NCBI GenBank assembly: GCA_934408725.1
Contig: CAKRVB010000017.1
Span: 1 to 54,875 of the forward strand
Reading direction: 5' to 3'
DNA length: 54,875 bases
Source of the DNA: an uncultured Marvinbryantia sp.
Lineage (GTDB): Bacteria > Bacillota > Clostridia > Lachnospirales > Lachnospiraceae
The notes beneath the pieces were generated by a model, which saw only the letters and a program-made list of their open reading frames with translations, ran no database searches and was not told where the DNA came from. Shown piece after piece: positions 25,588 to 34,685 of the stretch; positions within the stretch are counted from its first letter, which is position 1, and each line of letters starts with the position of its first letter. The translations under genes and the position numbers were made by a program.

Positions 25588-26052
25588 ATGATAAAAGTAC
25601 TATTTATATGTCACGGCAATATCTGCCGTTCTACTCTTGCTGAGAGTGTGTTTACCTACAAGGTATCCGCTCTTGGCCTTGCCGATCAGTTTCTGATCGA
25701 CAGTGCAGCGACCAGTACGGAGGAGATCGGTAATCCGCCTCACCGTGGTACGGTAAACAAGTTAAGAGAAGTCGGTATTCCTTTGGTATCGCACAGAGCC
25801 CGGCAGATTACATGGGCGGATTATGACAGGTTTGATTATATCATTGGCATGGATACGGCTAATATTCGGAATCTGAACAGAATGTTAAAAGGAGATCCAG
25901 AGGGAAAGATCTATAAGTTCCTTACCTTTGCCGGATCAGGACGGGATATTGCAGATCCATGGTATACGGGCAATTTTGATGAGACCTATAGAGACGTGCT
26001 GGAAGGCTGCGAAGGCTTTTTGGATTATCTTAGAGAAAATGGGATGATATGA
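25588..26052 (+). CDS. Low-molecular-weight protein tyrosine phosphatase
   Basis: This 154-residue protein fits the family (about 150-160). The P-loop CHGNICRS near residue 9 is the CX5RS catalytic signature, and the general-acid loop ADPWYTGNFDETY gives DPWY near residue 125. It removes phosphate from tyrosine in the cytosol; in Firmicutes such enzymes affect exopolysaccharide kinases, stress responses and arginine kinases, and the local context does not say which. AAAGGAG lies 14 bp before the ATG. It is the first gene to the right of the integrase. Confidence 0.95.
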   Translation: MIKVLFICHGNICRSTLAESVFTYKVSALGLADQFLIDSAATSTEEIGNPPHRGTVNKLREVGIPLVSHRARQITWADYDRFDYIIGMDTANIRNLNRMLKGDPEGKIYKFLTFAGSGRDIADPWYTGNFDETYRDVLEGCEGFLDYLRENGMI

Positions 26053-26071
26053 ATGAATCCAAGTGTAATTC

Positions 26072-26260
26072 GACCGCGGAGAAAAAGAAACAAGCGAAAT
26101 TCGTGACCAGATGCCAAGAAAGCACCACTAATGCGACCCTGAAAAAGTAGAAATAAGCGAAATCCGCGGTCATGTGCCGAGCATCCAAGCCAAATATGAC
26201 CCCGGAAAAGAAGAAACAAGTGAAATCCGTGGTCAGGTACCAGGTATCACAGCCCGATTC
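26072..26260. repeat. Three diverged tandem repeats of 63 bp
   Basis: Units begin at 26072, 26135 and 26198 with GACC and share A-rich AAAAAGAAACAAGCGAAAT-like segments, then CGTGGTCA-like segments. Both steps are exactly 63 bp. Divergence suggests an old duplication. The period equals 21 codons, but each plus frame is broken by stops. It fills the gap between the phosphatase and the TAXI promoter. Confidence 0.75.
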
Positions 26261-26378
26261 GTTCATCTTGAAAAGCGAAAGAGAGATTCACAAAAAAGCA
26301 TATGGACAGAAAAGGCTTTTTGTATAATTTACATTTCCCCTATGAAAAATTTCTTTCACAAAATGATGTGCTAAAGTA

Positions 26379-26407
26379 TTGCATGATGTTTCACTTTTTG
26401 ATAAAAT
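26379..26407 (+). promoter_or_regulatory. Promoter of the TAXI-TRAP operon
   Basis: TTGCAT (26379-26384), 17 bp, TAAAAT (26402-26407). It ends 34 bp before the ATG of the solute receptor. Confidence 0.65.
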
Positions 26408-26441
26408 GGGAAAAAAGGTTTATGAAAGAGAGGAAGTTACA

Positions 26442-27392
26442 ATGAAGAAACTTACAGTTTTAGCAGCAGCAGCTATGTTAGCAGCAGTACCTGCTGCAGG
26501 TGTATCAGCAGCAGGCGATCTGACATTTGCGACAGGCGGATCTTCAGGAACTTATTATGCATTCGGTAGTGTACTGGCTGGAGAAGTAAGCTCCGATACA
26601 GACACTAAGGTCACAGCTGTAGAATCCAATGGTTCAGCAGATAACGTAGACCAGGTAGATGCAGGAGATGCAGATATTGCATTCTGCCAGAGTGATGTTA
26701 TGGCATATGCCCATGATGGAATCAATCTTTTCGAAGGCGATCCAATCGATTCTTTCTCTACTGTAGCAGCACTGTATCAGGAACAGGTACAGATCATTAC
26801 CACGAATCCTGATATCAAGACCGTTGCAGATCTGAAAGGAAAGAACGTTTCTATCGGTGCTTCCGGTTCAGGTGTATATTTCAACGCAATGGATCTTTTG
26901 AATGCATACGGACTGACAGAAGAAGACATCAACCCTACATACGAATCTTTCGCAGATTCTGCTGACAGCTTAAAAGATGGTAAGATCGATGCAGCATTCA
27001 TCACAGCAGGTGCTCCTACCACAGCAGTAACAGACCTTGGTACAGCTAAGGATGTATATCTGGTAAGCATTGATGATGAACACATGAAGACTCTTCTGGA
27101 AGAGTGCCCATACTACACAGAGAACACCATTTCTGCGGATACTTACGGACTGGATGAAGACGTGAAGACAGTAGCAGTTGGGGCTGTTGTGATTGCAAGC
27201 AATGACGTAGAAGAAGATGATATTTACAACTTTGTATCTGCAGTATTTGAGAACACAGATGCGATTGAAACTGCACATGCAAAGGGCGCAGAGCTGGATC
27301 TGGACTATGCGGCATCCATCACTTCTGTACCTTATCACGCAGGAGCTGCAAAGTATTTTGAAGAAAAAGGACTTACTGTAGAGACAGAATAA
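26442..27392 (+). CDS. TAXI-family TRAP transporter solute receptor
   Basis: This 316-residue protein has a signal peptide ending GVSAAG and no lipobox cysteine. The mature start LTFATGGSSGTYYAFGS is the hallmark of TAXI receptors. ADIAFCQSDVMAYA and DLKGKNVSIGASGSG are further family segments. Such receptors bind organic or amino acids outside the membrane and deliver them to a sodium- or proton-driven TRAP permease; the ligand cannot be read from sequence. ATG 26442 has GAGGAAG upstream and begins MKKLTV; the longer frame start at 26379 lies in the promoter. A hairpin after the gene separates it from the permease, allowing more receptor than permease. Confidence 0.93.
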   Translation: MKKLTVLAAAAMLAAVPAAGVSAAGDLTFATGGSSGTYYAFGSVLAGEVSSDTDTKVTAVESNGSADNVDQVDAGDADIAFCQSDVMAYAHDGINLFEGDPIDSFSTVAALYQEQVQIITTNPDIKTVADLKGKNVSIGASGSGVYFNAMDLLNAYGLTEEDINPTYESFADSADSLKDGKIDAAFITAGAPTTAVTDLGTAKDVYLVSIDDEHMKTLLEECPYYTENTISADTYGLDEDVKTVAVGAVVIASNDVEEDDIYNFVSAVFENTDAIETAHAKGAELDLDYAASITSVPYHAGAAKYFEEKGLTVETE

Positions 27393-27440
27393 GCATTGAT
27401 GTTCGACCTGGACAATCAGTGAATACAAGAACGAGCAGCA

Positions 27441-27477
27441 GGCTGAGACAGGCTGTACTACCTGTCTCAGCCTTTTT
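27441..27477 (+). terminator. Intra-operon terminator/attenuator
   Basis: GGCTGAGACAGG (27441-27452) pairs perfectly with CCTGTCTCAGCC (27461-27472) around 8 nt, followed by TTTTT. It lies between receptor and permease genes. Confidence 0.85.
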
Positions 27478-27501
27478 GAGATAAGGAAGGAGGAAAACCA
27501 T

Positions 27502-29448
27502 ATGAGTGATATGGAAAAAAAATCATCTGCAGCAAATGTGGAAGTGGGTTCTGCAGCAGATGTGGATGAAGTGTTAAAAAAATATGACAGAGAATCCAAC
27601 ACCCGTATCTGGGAGGGAAAGCCGAAGCTGGTTATTCGCTGGCTGATGGTATTCTTCTCACTGTATAGCATCTATGTGACACTGTTCAGTACAGCTATGA
27701 GACAGATTCGTCTGATGAATTTCCTGGGGATGATTCTGGTGATAGGATATTTGAATTTCCCGGCGAAAAAAGGAACTCAAAAGGTCAACCATATGCCATG
27801 GTATGATATCCTGATCATGGCAGTAGGCGCGTTTGGATTCTTCTACGCATCCATTCATGGAGCAGAACTGGCAAATCTGCGGCCAAAGTTTATCAGAGGA
27901 GATATGTTCCTGCTGGTGATTGCGTGTCTGTCCATTCTGGCTATGATGGAACTGTGCCGCCGAAGTGTTGGTGTGCCGATTCTGATTGTGGTAGGTATTC
28001 TGCTGGTGTATACTTTTGCAACCGTAGATCCTACCAAGGTAATTTATGACCAGTTTTATGCCACATCCGGTATTATGAATACTCCGATTGATGTGTGCGC
28101 CAAGTATATTGTGGTGTTCCTGATCTTTGGGGCTTTTCTGGAGCGGACGGGTATATCCACGTTCTTCATAGATCTGGCCAATTCCATAGCAGGAGCTACA
28201 GCAGGAGGTCCTGCAAAAGTTGCGGTTATTTCTTCTGGTCTGTGTGGTATGGTATCCGGTTCTTCTGTTGGTAACACCGTAACCACCGGTTCCGTGACGA
28301 TTCCGATGATGAAGAAGACGGGGTATCAGAGTGAGTTTGCCGGAGCAGTAGAAGCAGCTGCATCTACCGGTGGACAGATTATGCCGCCAATCATGGGTGC
28401 AGCTGCATTCCTGATGGCAGAGTATATGGGTGTCAGCTATGCAGAAGTTGCATATCGTGCTTTATTGCCGGCTATTCTGTACTTTGTAGGTATTTATATC
28501 GCAGTACATCTGGAAGCAAAGAAGCTGGGCTTAAAAGGTATTCCAAAAGACCAGCTGCCGAAGTTCAGCGTTTTGATCCGTAAGATCTATCTGTTATTCC
28601 CGCTGGTACTGCTGGTAGTGCTGGTATCTACCAATACCAGATCTATGCAGTTCTCTGCATCCGTTGCGATTGTAGCAACCATTTTTGTTGGTCTTTTTAA
28701 CAAAGATGACCGCATTACATTTACGAAGATCATTGATGCACTGGAATCTGGCGCAAAGGGAACCATTTCTGTAGCGGTTGCCTGCGCGATGGCAGGTATT
28801 GTGGCGGGCTGTGTAACATCCACAGGTCTGGCATCTAAGATGATTACAGCGATCGTATCCGTTGCCAACGGACATGCCATGATCGCACTGGTACTGACGA
28901 TGCTTTGTTGTATCGTGCTTGGTATGGGGGTACCTACTACAGCGACATACTGTATTATGGCAGCTACCTGTGCACCGATTCTGGTAAGCCCTGAGATTGG
29001 TATTCCGGTAATTTCAGCACATTTCTTCGTATTTTACTTTGGTATCGTTGCAGATATTACACCACCAGTAGCCCTGGCAGCTTATGCAGGAAGTGCCATA
29101 GCCAAGTCCTCGCCGATGAAGACAGCCTTTACGGCCACCAGACTGGCGATTGCCGGATTTATTGTGCCTTACATCTGTGCACTGAGTCCTGCTATGCTTC
29201 TGATTGATGCAGGCCCGGCTGAGGTAGTGATGATTGTCATTACTTCTCTGATCGGTATTTTTGGTGTGGCAGCAGGTCTCAGTGGTTTCGTATACAAAAA
29301 GATGAATCCACTGATGAGAGCACTCATTGTAGTAGGTGGTATTACTCTGCTGATTCCTGGAACCATGACAGATGTGATCGGTTTTGTGATAGTAGGCGGT
29401 GTGATTCTGATTCAGAGACTGGGAGCGAAAAAGCAGGCAGCAGCCTGA
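27502..29448 (+). CDS. TRAP permease, fused small and large subunits
   Basis: This 648-residue polytopic membrane protein has the length of fused DctQ-DctM permeases of TAXI-TRAP systems. After a hydrophilic N-terminus (about 45 residues) come about four DctQ-like helices, then a DctM-like body with GGPAKVAVISSGLCGMVSGS and the segment VGNTVTTGSVTIPMMKKTGY around residues 235-275. MGVPTTATYCIMAA and ADITPPVALAAYAG lie further on. Together with the receptor it forms a secondary importer driven by an ion gradient. AAGGAGGAAAA precedes the ATG. Confidence 0.95.
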   Translation: MSDMEKKSSAANVEVGSAADVDEVLKKYDRESNTRIWEGKPKLVIRWLMVFFSLYSIYVTLFSTAMRQIRLMNFLGMILVIGYLNFPAKKGTQKVNHMPWYDILIMAVGAFGFFYASIHGAELANLRPKFIRGDMFLLVIACLSILAMMELCRRSVGVPILIVVGILLVYTFATVDPTKVIYDQFYATSGIMNTPIDVCAKYIVVFLIFGAFLERTGISTFFIDLANSIAGATAGGPAKVAVISSGLCGMVSGSSVGNTVTTGSVTIPMMKKTGYQSEFAGAVEAAASTGGQIMPPIMGAAAFLMAEYMGVSYAEVAYRALLPAILYFVGIYIAVHLEAKKLGLKGIPKDQLPKFSVLIRKIYLLFPLVLLVVLVSTNTRSMQFSASVAIVATIFVGLFNKDDRITFTKIIDALESGAKGTISVAVACAMAGIVAGCVTSTGLASKMITAIVSVANGHAMIALVLTMLCCIVLGMGVPTTATYCIMAATCAPILVSPEIGIPVISAHFFVFYFGIVADITPPVALAAYAGSAIAKSSPMKTAFTATRLAIAGFIVPYICALSPAMLLIDAGPAEVVMIVITSLIGIFGVAAGLSGFVYKKMNPLMRALIVVGGITLLIPGTMTDVIGFVIVGGVILIQRLGAKKQAAA

Positions 29449-29485
29449 AATATAACTCATTCCGTGTAATATGTAGAAAAAGATT

Positions 29486-29531
29486 AGGAACCGTATGGGA
29501 GATTGGGAGATCCCCTGTGCGGTTCCTTTTT
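29486..29531 (+). terminator. Terminator after TRAP permease
   Basis: AGGAACCG (29486-29493) pairs with CGGTTCCT (29520-29527), with a structured loop containing a second short hairpin (GGGAGAT/ATCCCC), followed by a T-run. Confidence 0.8.
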
Positions 29532-29641
29532 GTTACAGACCAGGAAACACTGGCAGGCTGTGTAAAGGTTTGAACTTGGAGCAATTTACAAAACAAATCA
29601 AAACGATCATAATAATTTTTAAAACAAAAACTTATTTTTGC

Positions 29642-29670
29642 TTGCAATTCCAAAAGCAGGATGTTATAAT
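29642..29670 (+). promoter_or_regulatory. Promoter of liv operon
   Basis: TTGCAA (29642-29647), 17 bp, TATAAT (29665-29670). It lies about 117 bp before livJ, leaving a sizeable leader. Confidence 0.75.
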
Positions 29671-29786
29671 GCAAACATGTACTTGATGAACATACAAATG
29701 TCCGTCGAGAAAGCACAACCATGCGATACTGTTCAGGGCATACTCATAGACCTGAAGGTGGCAGGTGGAAAAGGAAGGGAAAAATT

Positions 29787-30962
29787 ATGAAAAGAAAAGC
29801 TTTCACAGCAGTCGCAGCAATTTCAATGGCAATGATGATGATGTCTCAGGCAGCAGCCGATGACAATGTAATCAAGATTGGTATCTTTGAGCCACTGACA
29901 GGAGAGAATGGTGGTGGCGGTACACAGGAAGCTCAGGCAGCTGATTATGCCAATGAAGTAAGACCAACCGTTACTGTAGATGGTGTAGAGTATACAGTAG
30001 AACTTGATAAGGTAGATAATAAGTCAGATAAGACAGAAGCTGTTACCGCAGCACAGAAGCTGGTGTCTGATGGAGTAACTGGTGTACTTGGTACATACGG
30101 TTCAGGATGTGCTATTGCAGCAGGACCGACATTTGCAGAAGCAAAGGTTCCGGCTATCGGTGCTTCCTGTACAAACCCACAGGTAACCAGTGCATGTGAT
30201 TATTATTTCCGTGTATGTTTCCTGGATCCATTCCAGGGTAGTGTTCTTGCACAGTACGCATGGGATGAAGGATACACAAAGGTAGCACTGATTGACCAGA
30301 TCGGTGATGATTATTCCATGGGACAGGCAGGATTCTTTAACAAGAAGTTCACAGAACTTGGCGGAGAAATCGTAACAGAACAGCAGTTCCAGACCAACCA
30401 GTCTGATTTTAAGGCAATCCTGACAGAGGTAAAGGCATCCGGAGCAGAAGCGGTATTCGCACCATCCTCCATTACTACAGCGCCACTGCTTCTGAAACAG
30501 GCAAAAGAGCTTGGTGTAGACCTTCCGTTCATGGCAGGTGATACCTGGTATAACTCAACCATTATCGAAAATGCTGGCGCAGAAAATGCAGAAGGTGTGG
30601 TTTGCTCTACATTCTTTGATGAAGCCGATACTTCCAGCCAGATTACAGTAGATTTCGTAAATGGTTATAAAGAATGGTTAAATGCAGACGATTCCCGTAT
30701 TGAAAAGAATGGTGGAGACGATGCGATTGTTGGTAACTGTGCACTGATGTATGATGCTTACAATGTAATGTTGGATGCTATCGAATCTGCAAATTCACTG
30801 GATGGAGAAGCAATCAAGGATGCACTGGCAGCACTTCAGACAGAAGGTGTAACTGGTAAGATCAGTTTTGATGCAAATGGTGATGCAGAAAAAGATACGG
30901 CATATATCGATATCGTAGAAAATGGAGCATTCAAGTTCCTGAAAACTGTTACAGCAGAATAA
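29787..30962 (+). CDS. livJ: Branched-chain amino acid type ABC solute-binding protein
   Basis: It encodes 391 residues. The signal peptide (MKRKAFTAVAAISMA through QAAADD) lacks a lipobox cysteine. The mature protein starts IKIGIFEPLTGENGGGGTQ, the type 1 periplasmic-binding fold of LivJ. Ligand-loop residues resemble family ones: GTYGSGCAIAAGPTFAEAKV, GASCTNPQVT, and FRVCFLDPFQGSVLAQYA. It delivers a branched-chain or related amino acid to LivHMGF. ATG 29787 follows AAGGAAGGG. A terminator-like hairpin after the gene lets it be made in excess. Confidence 0.93.
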   Translation: MKRKAFTAVAAISMAMMMMSQAAADDNVIKIGIFEPLTGENGGGGTQEAQAADYANEVRPTVTVDGVEYTVELDKVDNKSDKTEAVTAAQKLVSDGVTGVLGTYGSGCAIAAGPTFAEAKVPAIGASCTNPQVTSACDYYFRVCFLDPFQGSVLAQYAWDEGYTKVALIDQIGDDYSMGQAGFFNKKFTELGGEIVTEQQFQTNQSDFKAILTEVKASGAEAVFAPSSITTAPLLLKQAKELGVDLPFMAGDTWYNSTIIENAGAENAEGVVCSTFFDEADTSSQITVDFVNGYKEWLNADDSRIEKNGGDDAIVGNCALMYDAYNVMLDAIESANSLDGEAIKDALAALQTEGVTGKISFDANGDAEKDTAYIDIVENGAFKFLKTVTAE

Positions 30963-30990
30963 ACTGGAAAATAAAAGAAAATGAAAGAAG

Positions 30991-31022
30991 GGGGCGAAAC
31001 AAAGATGCTTCGCCCCGTCTTT
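30991..31022 (+). terminator. Attenuator between livJ and livH
   Basis: GGGGCGAA (30991-30998) pairs with TTCGCCCC (31009-31016) around 10 nt, followed by GTCTTTTG. The next gene's ribosome site starts 15 bp later. Confidence 0.8.
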
Positions 31023-31044
31023 TGTATGTTAGGAGGCAACAGAT

Positions 31045-31926
31045 ATGAGTGCTACGACGTTTGCACAGCATTTACTCACCGGTATTTCCCTTGGAGGAGC
31101 CTATGCATTGATCGCCATCGGATATACAATGGTATATGGTATTCTGCGACTGATCAACTTTGCACATGGTGATATTTTCATGATATCCGGTTATTTTATG
31201 ATTTTTGCAATGGCATCCTTTCCATGGTTTATTGCTATTCCGGTTGCATTGATCGGAACGGTAATTCTGGGAGTAGTCATCGAAAAAGCAGCTTATAAAC
31301 CACTGAGAAGCGCACCGCGTATGTCGATTATGATTTCTGCAATTGGTGTCAGCTATCTGCTGGAGAATTTGGCTACTTATTTATTTACTGCTATTCCGAA
31401 AGCATATCCGGAGATTCCATTTCTGAAAAAGATCCTGACTTTTGGAGGAATTACTACATCACTGGTTACTTTGCTGACACCAGTTTTAACAGTAGTATTG
31501 GTAGTTTTGTTAATGCAGCTGATCAATCATACCAAGATTGGTATGGCGATGAGAGCAGTTTCTAAGGATACCGAAGCATCCAGACTGATGGGAATCAAGG
31601 TAGATAATACGATTTCCATGACATTTATCATTGGATGTCTCCTGGCAGGTATCGGTGCGATTTTGTATTTTACTGACCGTATGACGGTATATCCATATTC
31701 AGGATCACTTCCTGGATTGAAGTGCTTCGTAGCCGCTGTATTAGGTGGGATCGGATCCATTCCCGGTGCAGTAATCGGTGGATTTATTATAGGTATCTGT
31801 GAAACATTCCTGGTTGCTTTTGGATATTCCACATTCTCAGATGCATTCACCTTCTTACTGCTGATTATTATTTTGCTTGTACGCCCGACCGGATTATTTG
31901 GTGAGGCTGCAACAGATAAGGTATAA
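31045..31926 (+). CDS. livH: Branched-chain amino acid ABC permease
   Basis: This 293-residue LivH-type permease has about eight membrane segments. Family motifs: GISLGGAYALIAIGYTMVYG near the N-terminus, INFAHGDIFM, the coupling loop MRAVSKDTEASRLMGI, and AAVLGGIGSIPGAVIGG. With LivM it forms the membrane channel. TTAGGAGG precedes the ATG and livM follows after 14 bp. Confidence 0.95.
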   Translation: MSATTFAQHLLTGISLGGAYALIAIGYTMVYGILRLINFAHGDIFMISGYFMIFAMASFPWFIAIPVALIGTVILGVVIEKAAYKPLRSAPRMSIMISAIGVSYLLENLATYLFTAIPKAYPEIPFLKKILTFGGITTSLVTLLTPVLTVVLVVLLMQLINHTKIGMAMRAVSKDTEASRLMGIKVDNTISMTFIIGCLLAGIGAILYFTDRMTVYPYSGSLPGLKCFVAAVLGGIGSIPGAVIGGFIIGICETFLVAFGYSTFSDAFTFLLLIIILLVRPTGLFGEAATDKV

Positions 31927-31940
31927 AGGGGTGTGATCAT

Positions 31941-33023
31941 ATGAATAAGAAAACAAGAAATACCATATTAAATATTTTGCTGGTCGCACTGGTAGTTGGA
32001 CTGTTATGTTTCTTCCAGTCAGATACATCATCTCATTCTTATGCGATCTCGATCATTGAGCGTTCTGTAATTTATGCCGTTGTTGCGGTGGCCATGAACC
32101 TGCTAAATGGATTTACCGGACTGTTCTCTCTGGGACAGGCAGGATTTATGGCGATCGGAGCCTATGTGACAGCGATTCTCACTATCCCGGTAGAGATGCG
32201 TGACAGTGTGTACTATATGAATGGAATTGCCGGATGGCTGCATGATCTGCATGCACCGATGGTAGTAGCACTGCTGATTGGCGGTCTGTTTGCAGCAGCA
32301 GCAGCAGCATTAATCGGTATTCCGATCCTGAGACTGAAAAGCGATTATCTGGCCATTGCCACACTGGGATTTGCAGAGATTATCCGTGCCCTTCTGGCTG
32401 CACCGATGATGGATCAGATCACCAATGGATCTTATGGTTTGAACAATATTCCTGGATTCAAGAATATTTTCCAGCCGGTAGCTCTGGCTATTATTTGCAT
32501 CGGAATTATGGTGCTTCTGATCAATTCCTCTTATGGTCGTGCATTTAAGGCGATCAGAGAAGATGATATTGCAGCAGAAGCTATGGGAATCAACCTGTTT
32601 CATCATAAAGAACTGTCCTTTGTGATTTCTTCTTTCTTTACAGGAATCGCAGGCGGCATGCTGGCAATCTATATGAGATCTATTGATACCAAGACATTCC
32701 AGGTTATGCTGACTTATAATATTCTGCTGATCGTAGTACTTGGTGGTATCGGAAGTGTGACCGGTTCAGTGATTGGCTCGTTCCTGATCAACGGTGGACA
32801 GGAATGGCTCCGTTTCCTGGATGATGATACCTTCAAGATTGCAGGTGTACATATTCCGTTGTTCCGTCCAGGTTTCCGTATGGTGGTGTATTCAATTCTT
32901 CTGATGGTAGTGGTACTGTTTTGGAGACGTGGTATTATGGGAACGAATGAATTTTCCTGGGACGGTTTGTTTGGACTCTTTAAACGAAAAAAGAAAAAAG
33001 TTTCTGCAGGAGGTGAATCATAA
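31941..33023 (+). CDS. livM: Branched-chain amino acid ABC permease
   Basis: This 360-residue LivM-type permease has about ten membrane segments. Recognisable parts are NLLNGFTGLFSLGQAGFMAI, LKSDYLAIATLGFAEIIRAL, the coupling loop FKAIREDDIAAEAMGIN, and VVLGGIGSVTGSVIG. The C-terminal tail is lysine-rich (FKRKKKKV). Its stop codon shares a base with the livG start, showing translational coupling. Confidence 0.95.
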   Translation: MNKKTRNTILNILLVALVVGLLCFFQSDTSSHSYAISIIERSVIYAVVAVAMNLLNGFTGLFSLGQAGFMAIGAYVTAILTIPVEMRDSVYYMNGIAGWLHDLHAPMVVALLIGGLFAAAAAALIGIPILRLKSDYLAIATLGFAEIIRALLAAPMMDQITNGSYGLNNIPGFKNIFQPVALAIICIGIMVLLINSSYGRAFKAIREDDIAAEAMGINLFHHKELSFVISSFFTGIAGGMLAIYMRSIDTKTFQVMLTYNILLIVVLGGIGSVTGSVIGSFLINGGQEWLRFLDDDTFKIAGVHIPLFRPGFRMVVYSILLMVVVLFWRRGIMGTNEFSWDGLFGLFKRKKKKVSAGGES

Positions 33024-33865
33024 TGGCTGAAAATGTACTTCATGTAGAAAATATGACGATGCAGTTTGGCGGTGTGGTTGCAGTAAACAACCTGTCACTG
33101 GATGTAAACAGAGGCGAAATCGTCGCACTGATTGGACCAAATGGTGCCGGAAAGACCACTGCATTTAATATGATCACCGGTGTGTATGCACCGACCAATG
33201 GAAAGATTTCGTTCAAAGGCGAGGTTATGCTGGAGAACCATCCACAGGGAAAGATGGTGAAAAACTATCTGGGTGAAAATGATGGCAGGTATGATAAGAT
33301 CATTGTAAAGACACCGGATCAGATTACGAATCTGGGCATTGCCCGTACTTTCCAGAATATTCGCCTGTTTAAGAGTCTGACCGTATTTGACAATGTTTTG
33401 ATAGCCAGACATATGCGTTCTAAGGCAAATGTTTTTTCGGCGACTTTCTGCCTGAATAAAAAAGAAGAGCAGGAAAATCGGAAAAAGACACTGGAATTGT
33501 TGAGAATGGTAGGGCTGGAAAAAGAAAAGGATGAGATCGCAAGTTCTCTTCCTTATGGAAAACAGAGACGTCTGGAGATTGCCCGTGCACTGGCCACAGA
33601 GCCGGAGCTGCTTCTTCTGGATGAACCGGCTGCCGGTATGAATCCACAGGAGACAGACGAACTCAGCGAATTTATTTTAAAGATTAAGAAGGATTTCCAT
33701 CTGACGGTTCTGGTCATTGAACATCATATGGAATTAGTTATGAGCATCTCAGACCGTATCTATGTACTGGATTTTGGTAAGCTGATCGCTCAGGGAACAC
33801 CGGAAGTCATCCAGAATGATCCGAAGGTTATCAGTGCATATCTGGGGGTACAGGAAGATGAGTAA
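33023..33865 (+). CDS. livG: Branched-chain amino acid ABC ATPase LivG
   Basis: This 280-residue ATPase has Walker [10 protein letters not shown] near residue 37, the Q-loop in [10 protein letters not shown], a signature reduced to [17 protein letters not shown] (typical LivG form), and Walker [23 protein letters not shown] is the switch histidine. An insertion of about 20 residues around 70-95 ([17 protein letters not shown]) is longer than usual. The protein forms a heterodimer with LivF and powers LivHM. Confidence 0.95.
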   Translation: MAENVLHVENMTMQFGGVVAVNNLSLDVNRGEIVALIGPNGAGKTTAFNMITGVYAPTNGKISFKGEVMLENHPQGKMVKNYLGENDGRYDKIIVKTPDQITNLGIARTFQNIRLFKSLTVFDNVLIARHMRSKANVFSATFCLNKKEEQENRKKTLELLRMVGLEKEKDEIASSLPYGKQRRLEIARALATEPELLLLDEPAAGMNPQETDELSEFILKIKKDFHLTVLVIEHHMELVMSISDRIYVLDFGKLIAQGTPEVIQNDPKVISAYLGVQEDE

Positions 33866-34586
33866 TATATTAGAAGTAAAAGATCTGAAAGTGGCATATG
33901 GTGGAATTGAAGCGGTAAGGGGTATTAGTTTTGATGTGCCGGAGGGCCAGATTGTCACACTGATTGGAGCAAACGGTGCAGGAAAAAGCTCTACTTTACG
34001 TTCGATTGTAGGGCTGGAGAAGCCAAAAGCAGGAAGTATTAAGTTTCAGGATATGGATCTGATCGGTATGGGAACAGAGACGATCGTAACAAAGGGAATC
34101 ACTCTGGTACCGGAAGGCCGCCGTGTATTTGTAAACCTGTCCGTGTTGGAGAATCTGAAGATGGGAGCCTATATGCGAAAGGACAACATCGAAGAGGATT
34201 TGAACTGGGTTTATGATTTATTCCCGAGACTGAAAGAAAGAAGCTGGCAGGCAGCCGGAACCTTATCAGGAGGCGAACAGCAGATGCTTGCCATTGCCCG
34301 TGCGCTGATGTGCAAACCAAAGCTGATCATGATGGATGAGCCATCCCTTGGCCTGGCACCGATTATTGTGCAGGGTGTGTTTGATATTATTCGAGAGATT
34401 AATAAACAGGGTGTGACGATACTGCTGGTTGAGCAGAATGCTAATATGGCATTAAATGCAGCTCATCTGGGTTACGTTATGGAGACTGGACGAATTACCA
34501 TGTCCGGACCTGGAAAAGAACTGGCAGCAAATGAAGAGATCAAAGCGGCATACCTGGGAAAAGCAAAAAAGAAAAAAGAAAAGTAA
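33858..34586 (+). CDS. livF: Branched-chain amino acid ABC ATPase LivF
   Basis: It encodes 242 residues from [20 protein letters not shown]. It has Walker A GANGAGKSS, LVPEGRRVFVNLSV, signature LSGGEQQMLAIARAL, Walker B LIMMDEPSLGLAP and switch VEQNANMALN. ATG 33858 overlaps the livG stop by 8 bp; the longer frame from 33816 lies inside livG and was rejected. The C-terminus is lysine-rich (KAKKKKEK). Confidence 0.95.
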   Translation: MSNILEVKDLKVAYGGIEAVRGISFDVPEGQIVTLIGANGAGKSSTLRSIVGLEKPKAGSIKFQDMDLIGMGTETIVTKGITLVPEGRRVFVNLSVLENLKMGAYMRKDNIEEDLNWVYDLFPRLKERSWQAAGTLSGGEQQMLAIARALMCKPKLIMMDEPSLGLAPIIVQGVFDIIREINKQGVTILLVEQNANMALNAAHLGYVMETGRITMSGPGKELAANEEIKAAYLGKAKKKKEK

Positions 34587-34601
34587 GAAAGTGCGAAAAG
34601 A

Positions 34602-34641
34602 AATCCGGAGTCTGCTATTGACAGGCTTCGGATTCTGTTTT
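34602..34641 (+). terminator. Terminator of liv operon
   Basis: AATCCGGAGTCTG (34602-34614) pairs with CAGGCTTCGGATT (34622-34634) with two G-U pairs and a 7-nt loop, followed by CTGTTTT. Confidence 0.8.
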
Positions 34642-34685
34642 AAGCTGAATAACAGACTAACCGAATGGATTTTACAGGAGGAATC

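Noticed and set aside
34587..34685. T-box or riboswitch before hom
   Set aside because: The gap holds only a terminator and a ribosome site; it is too short for a leader of that kind.
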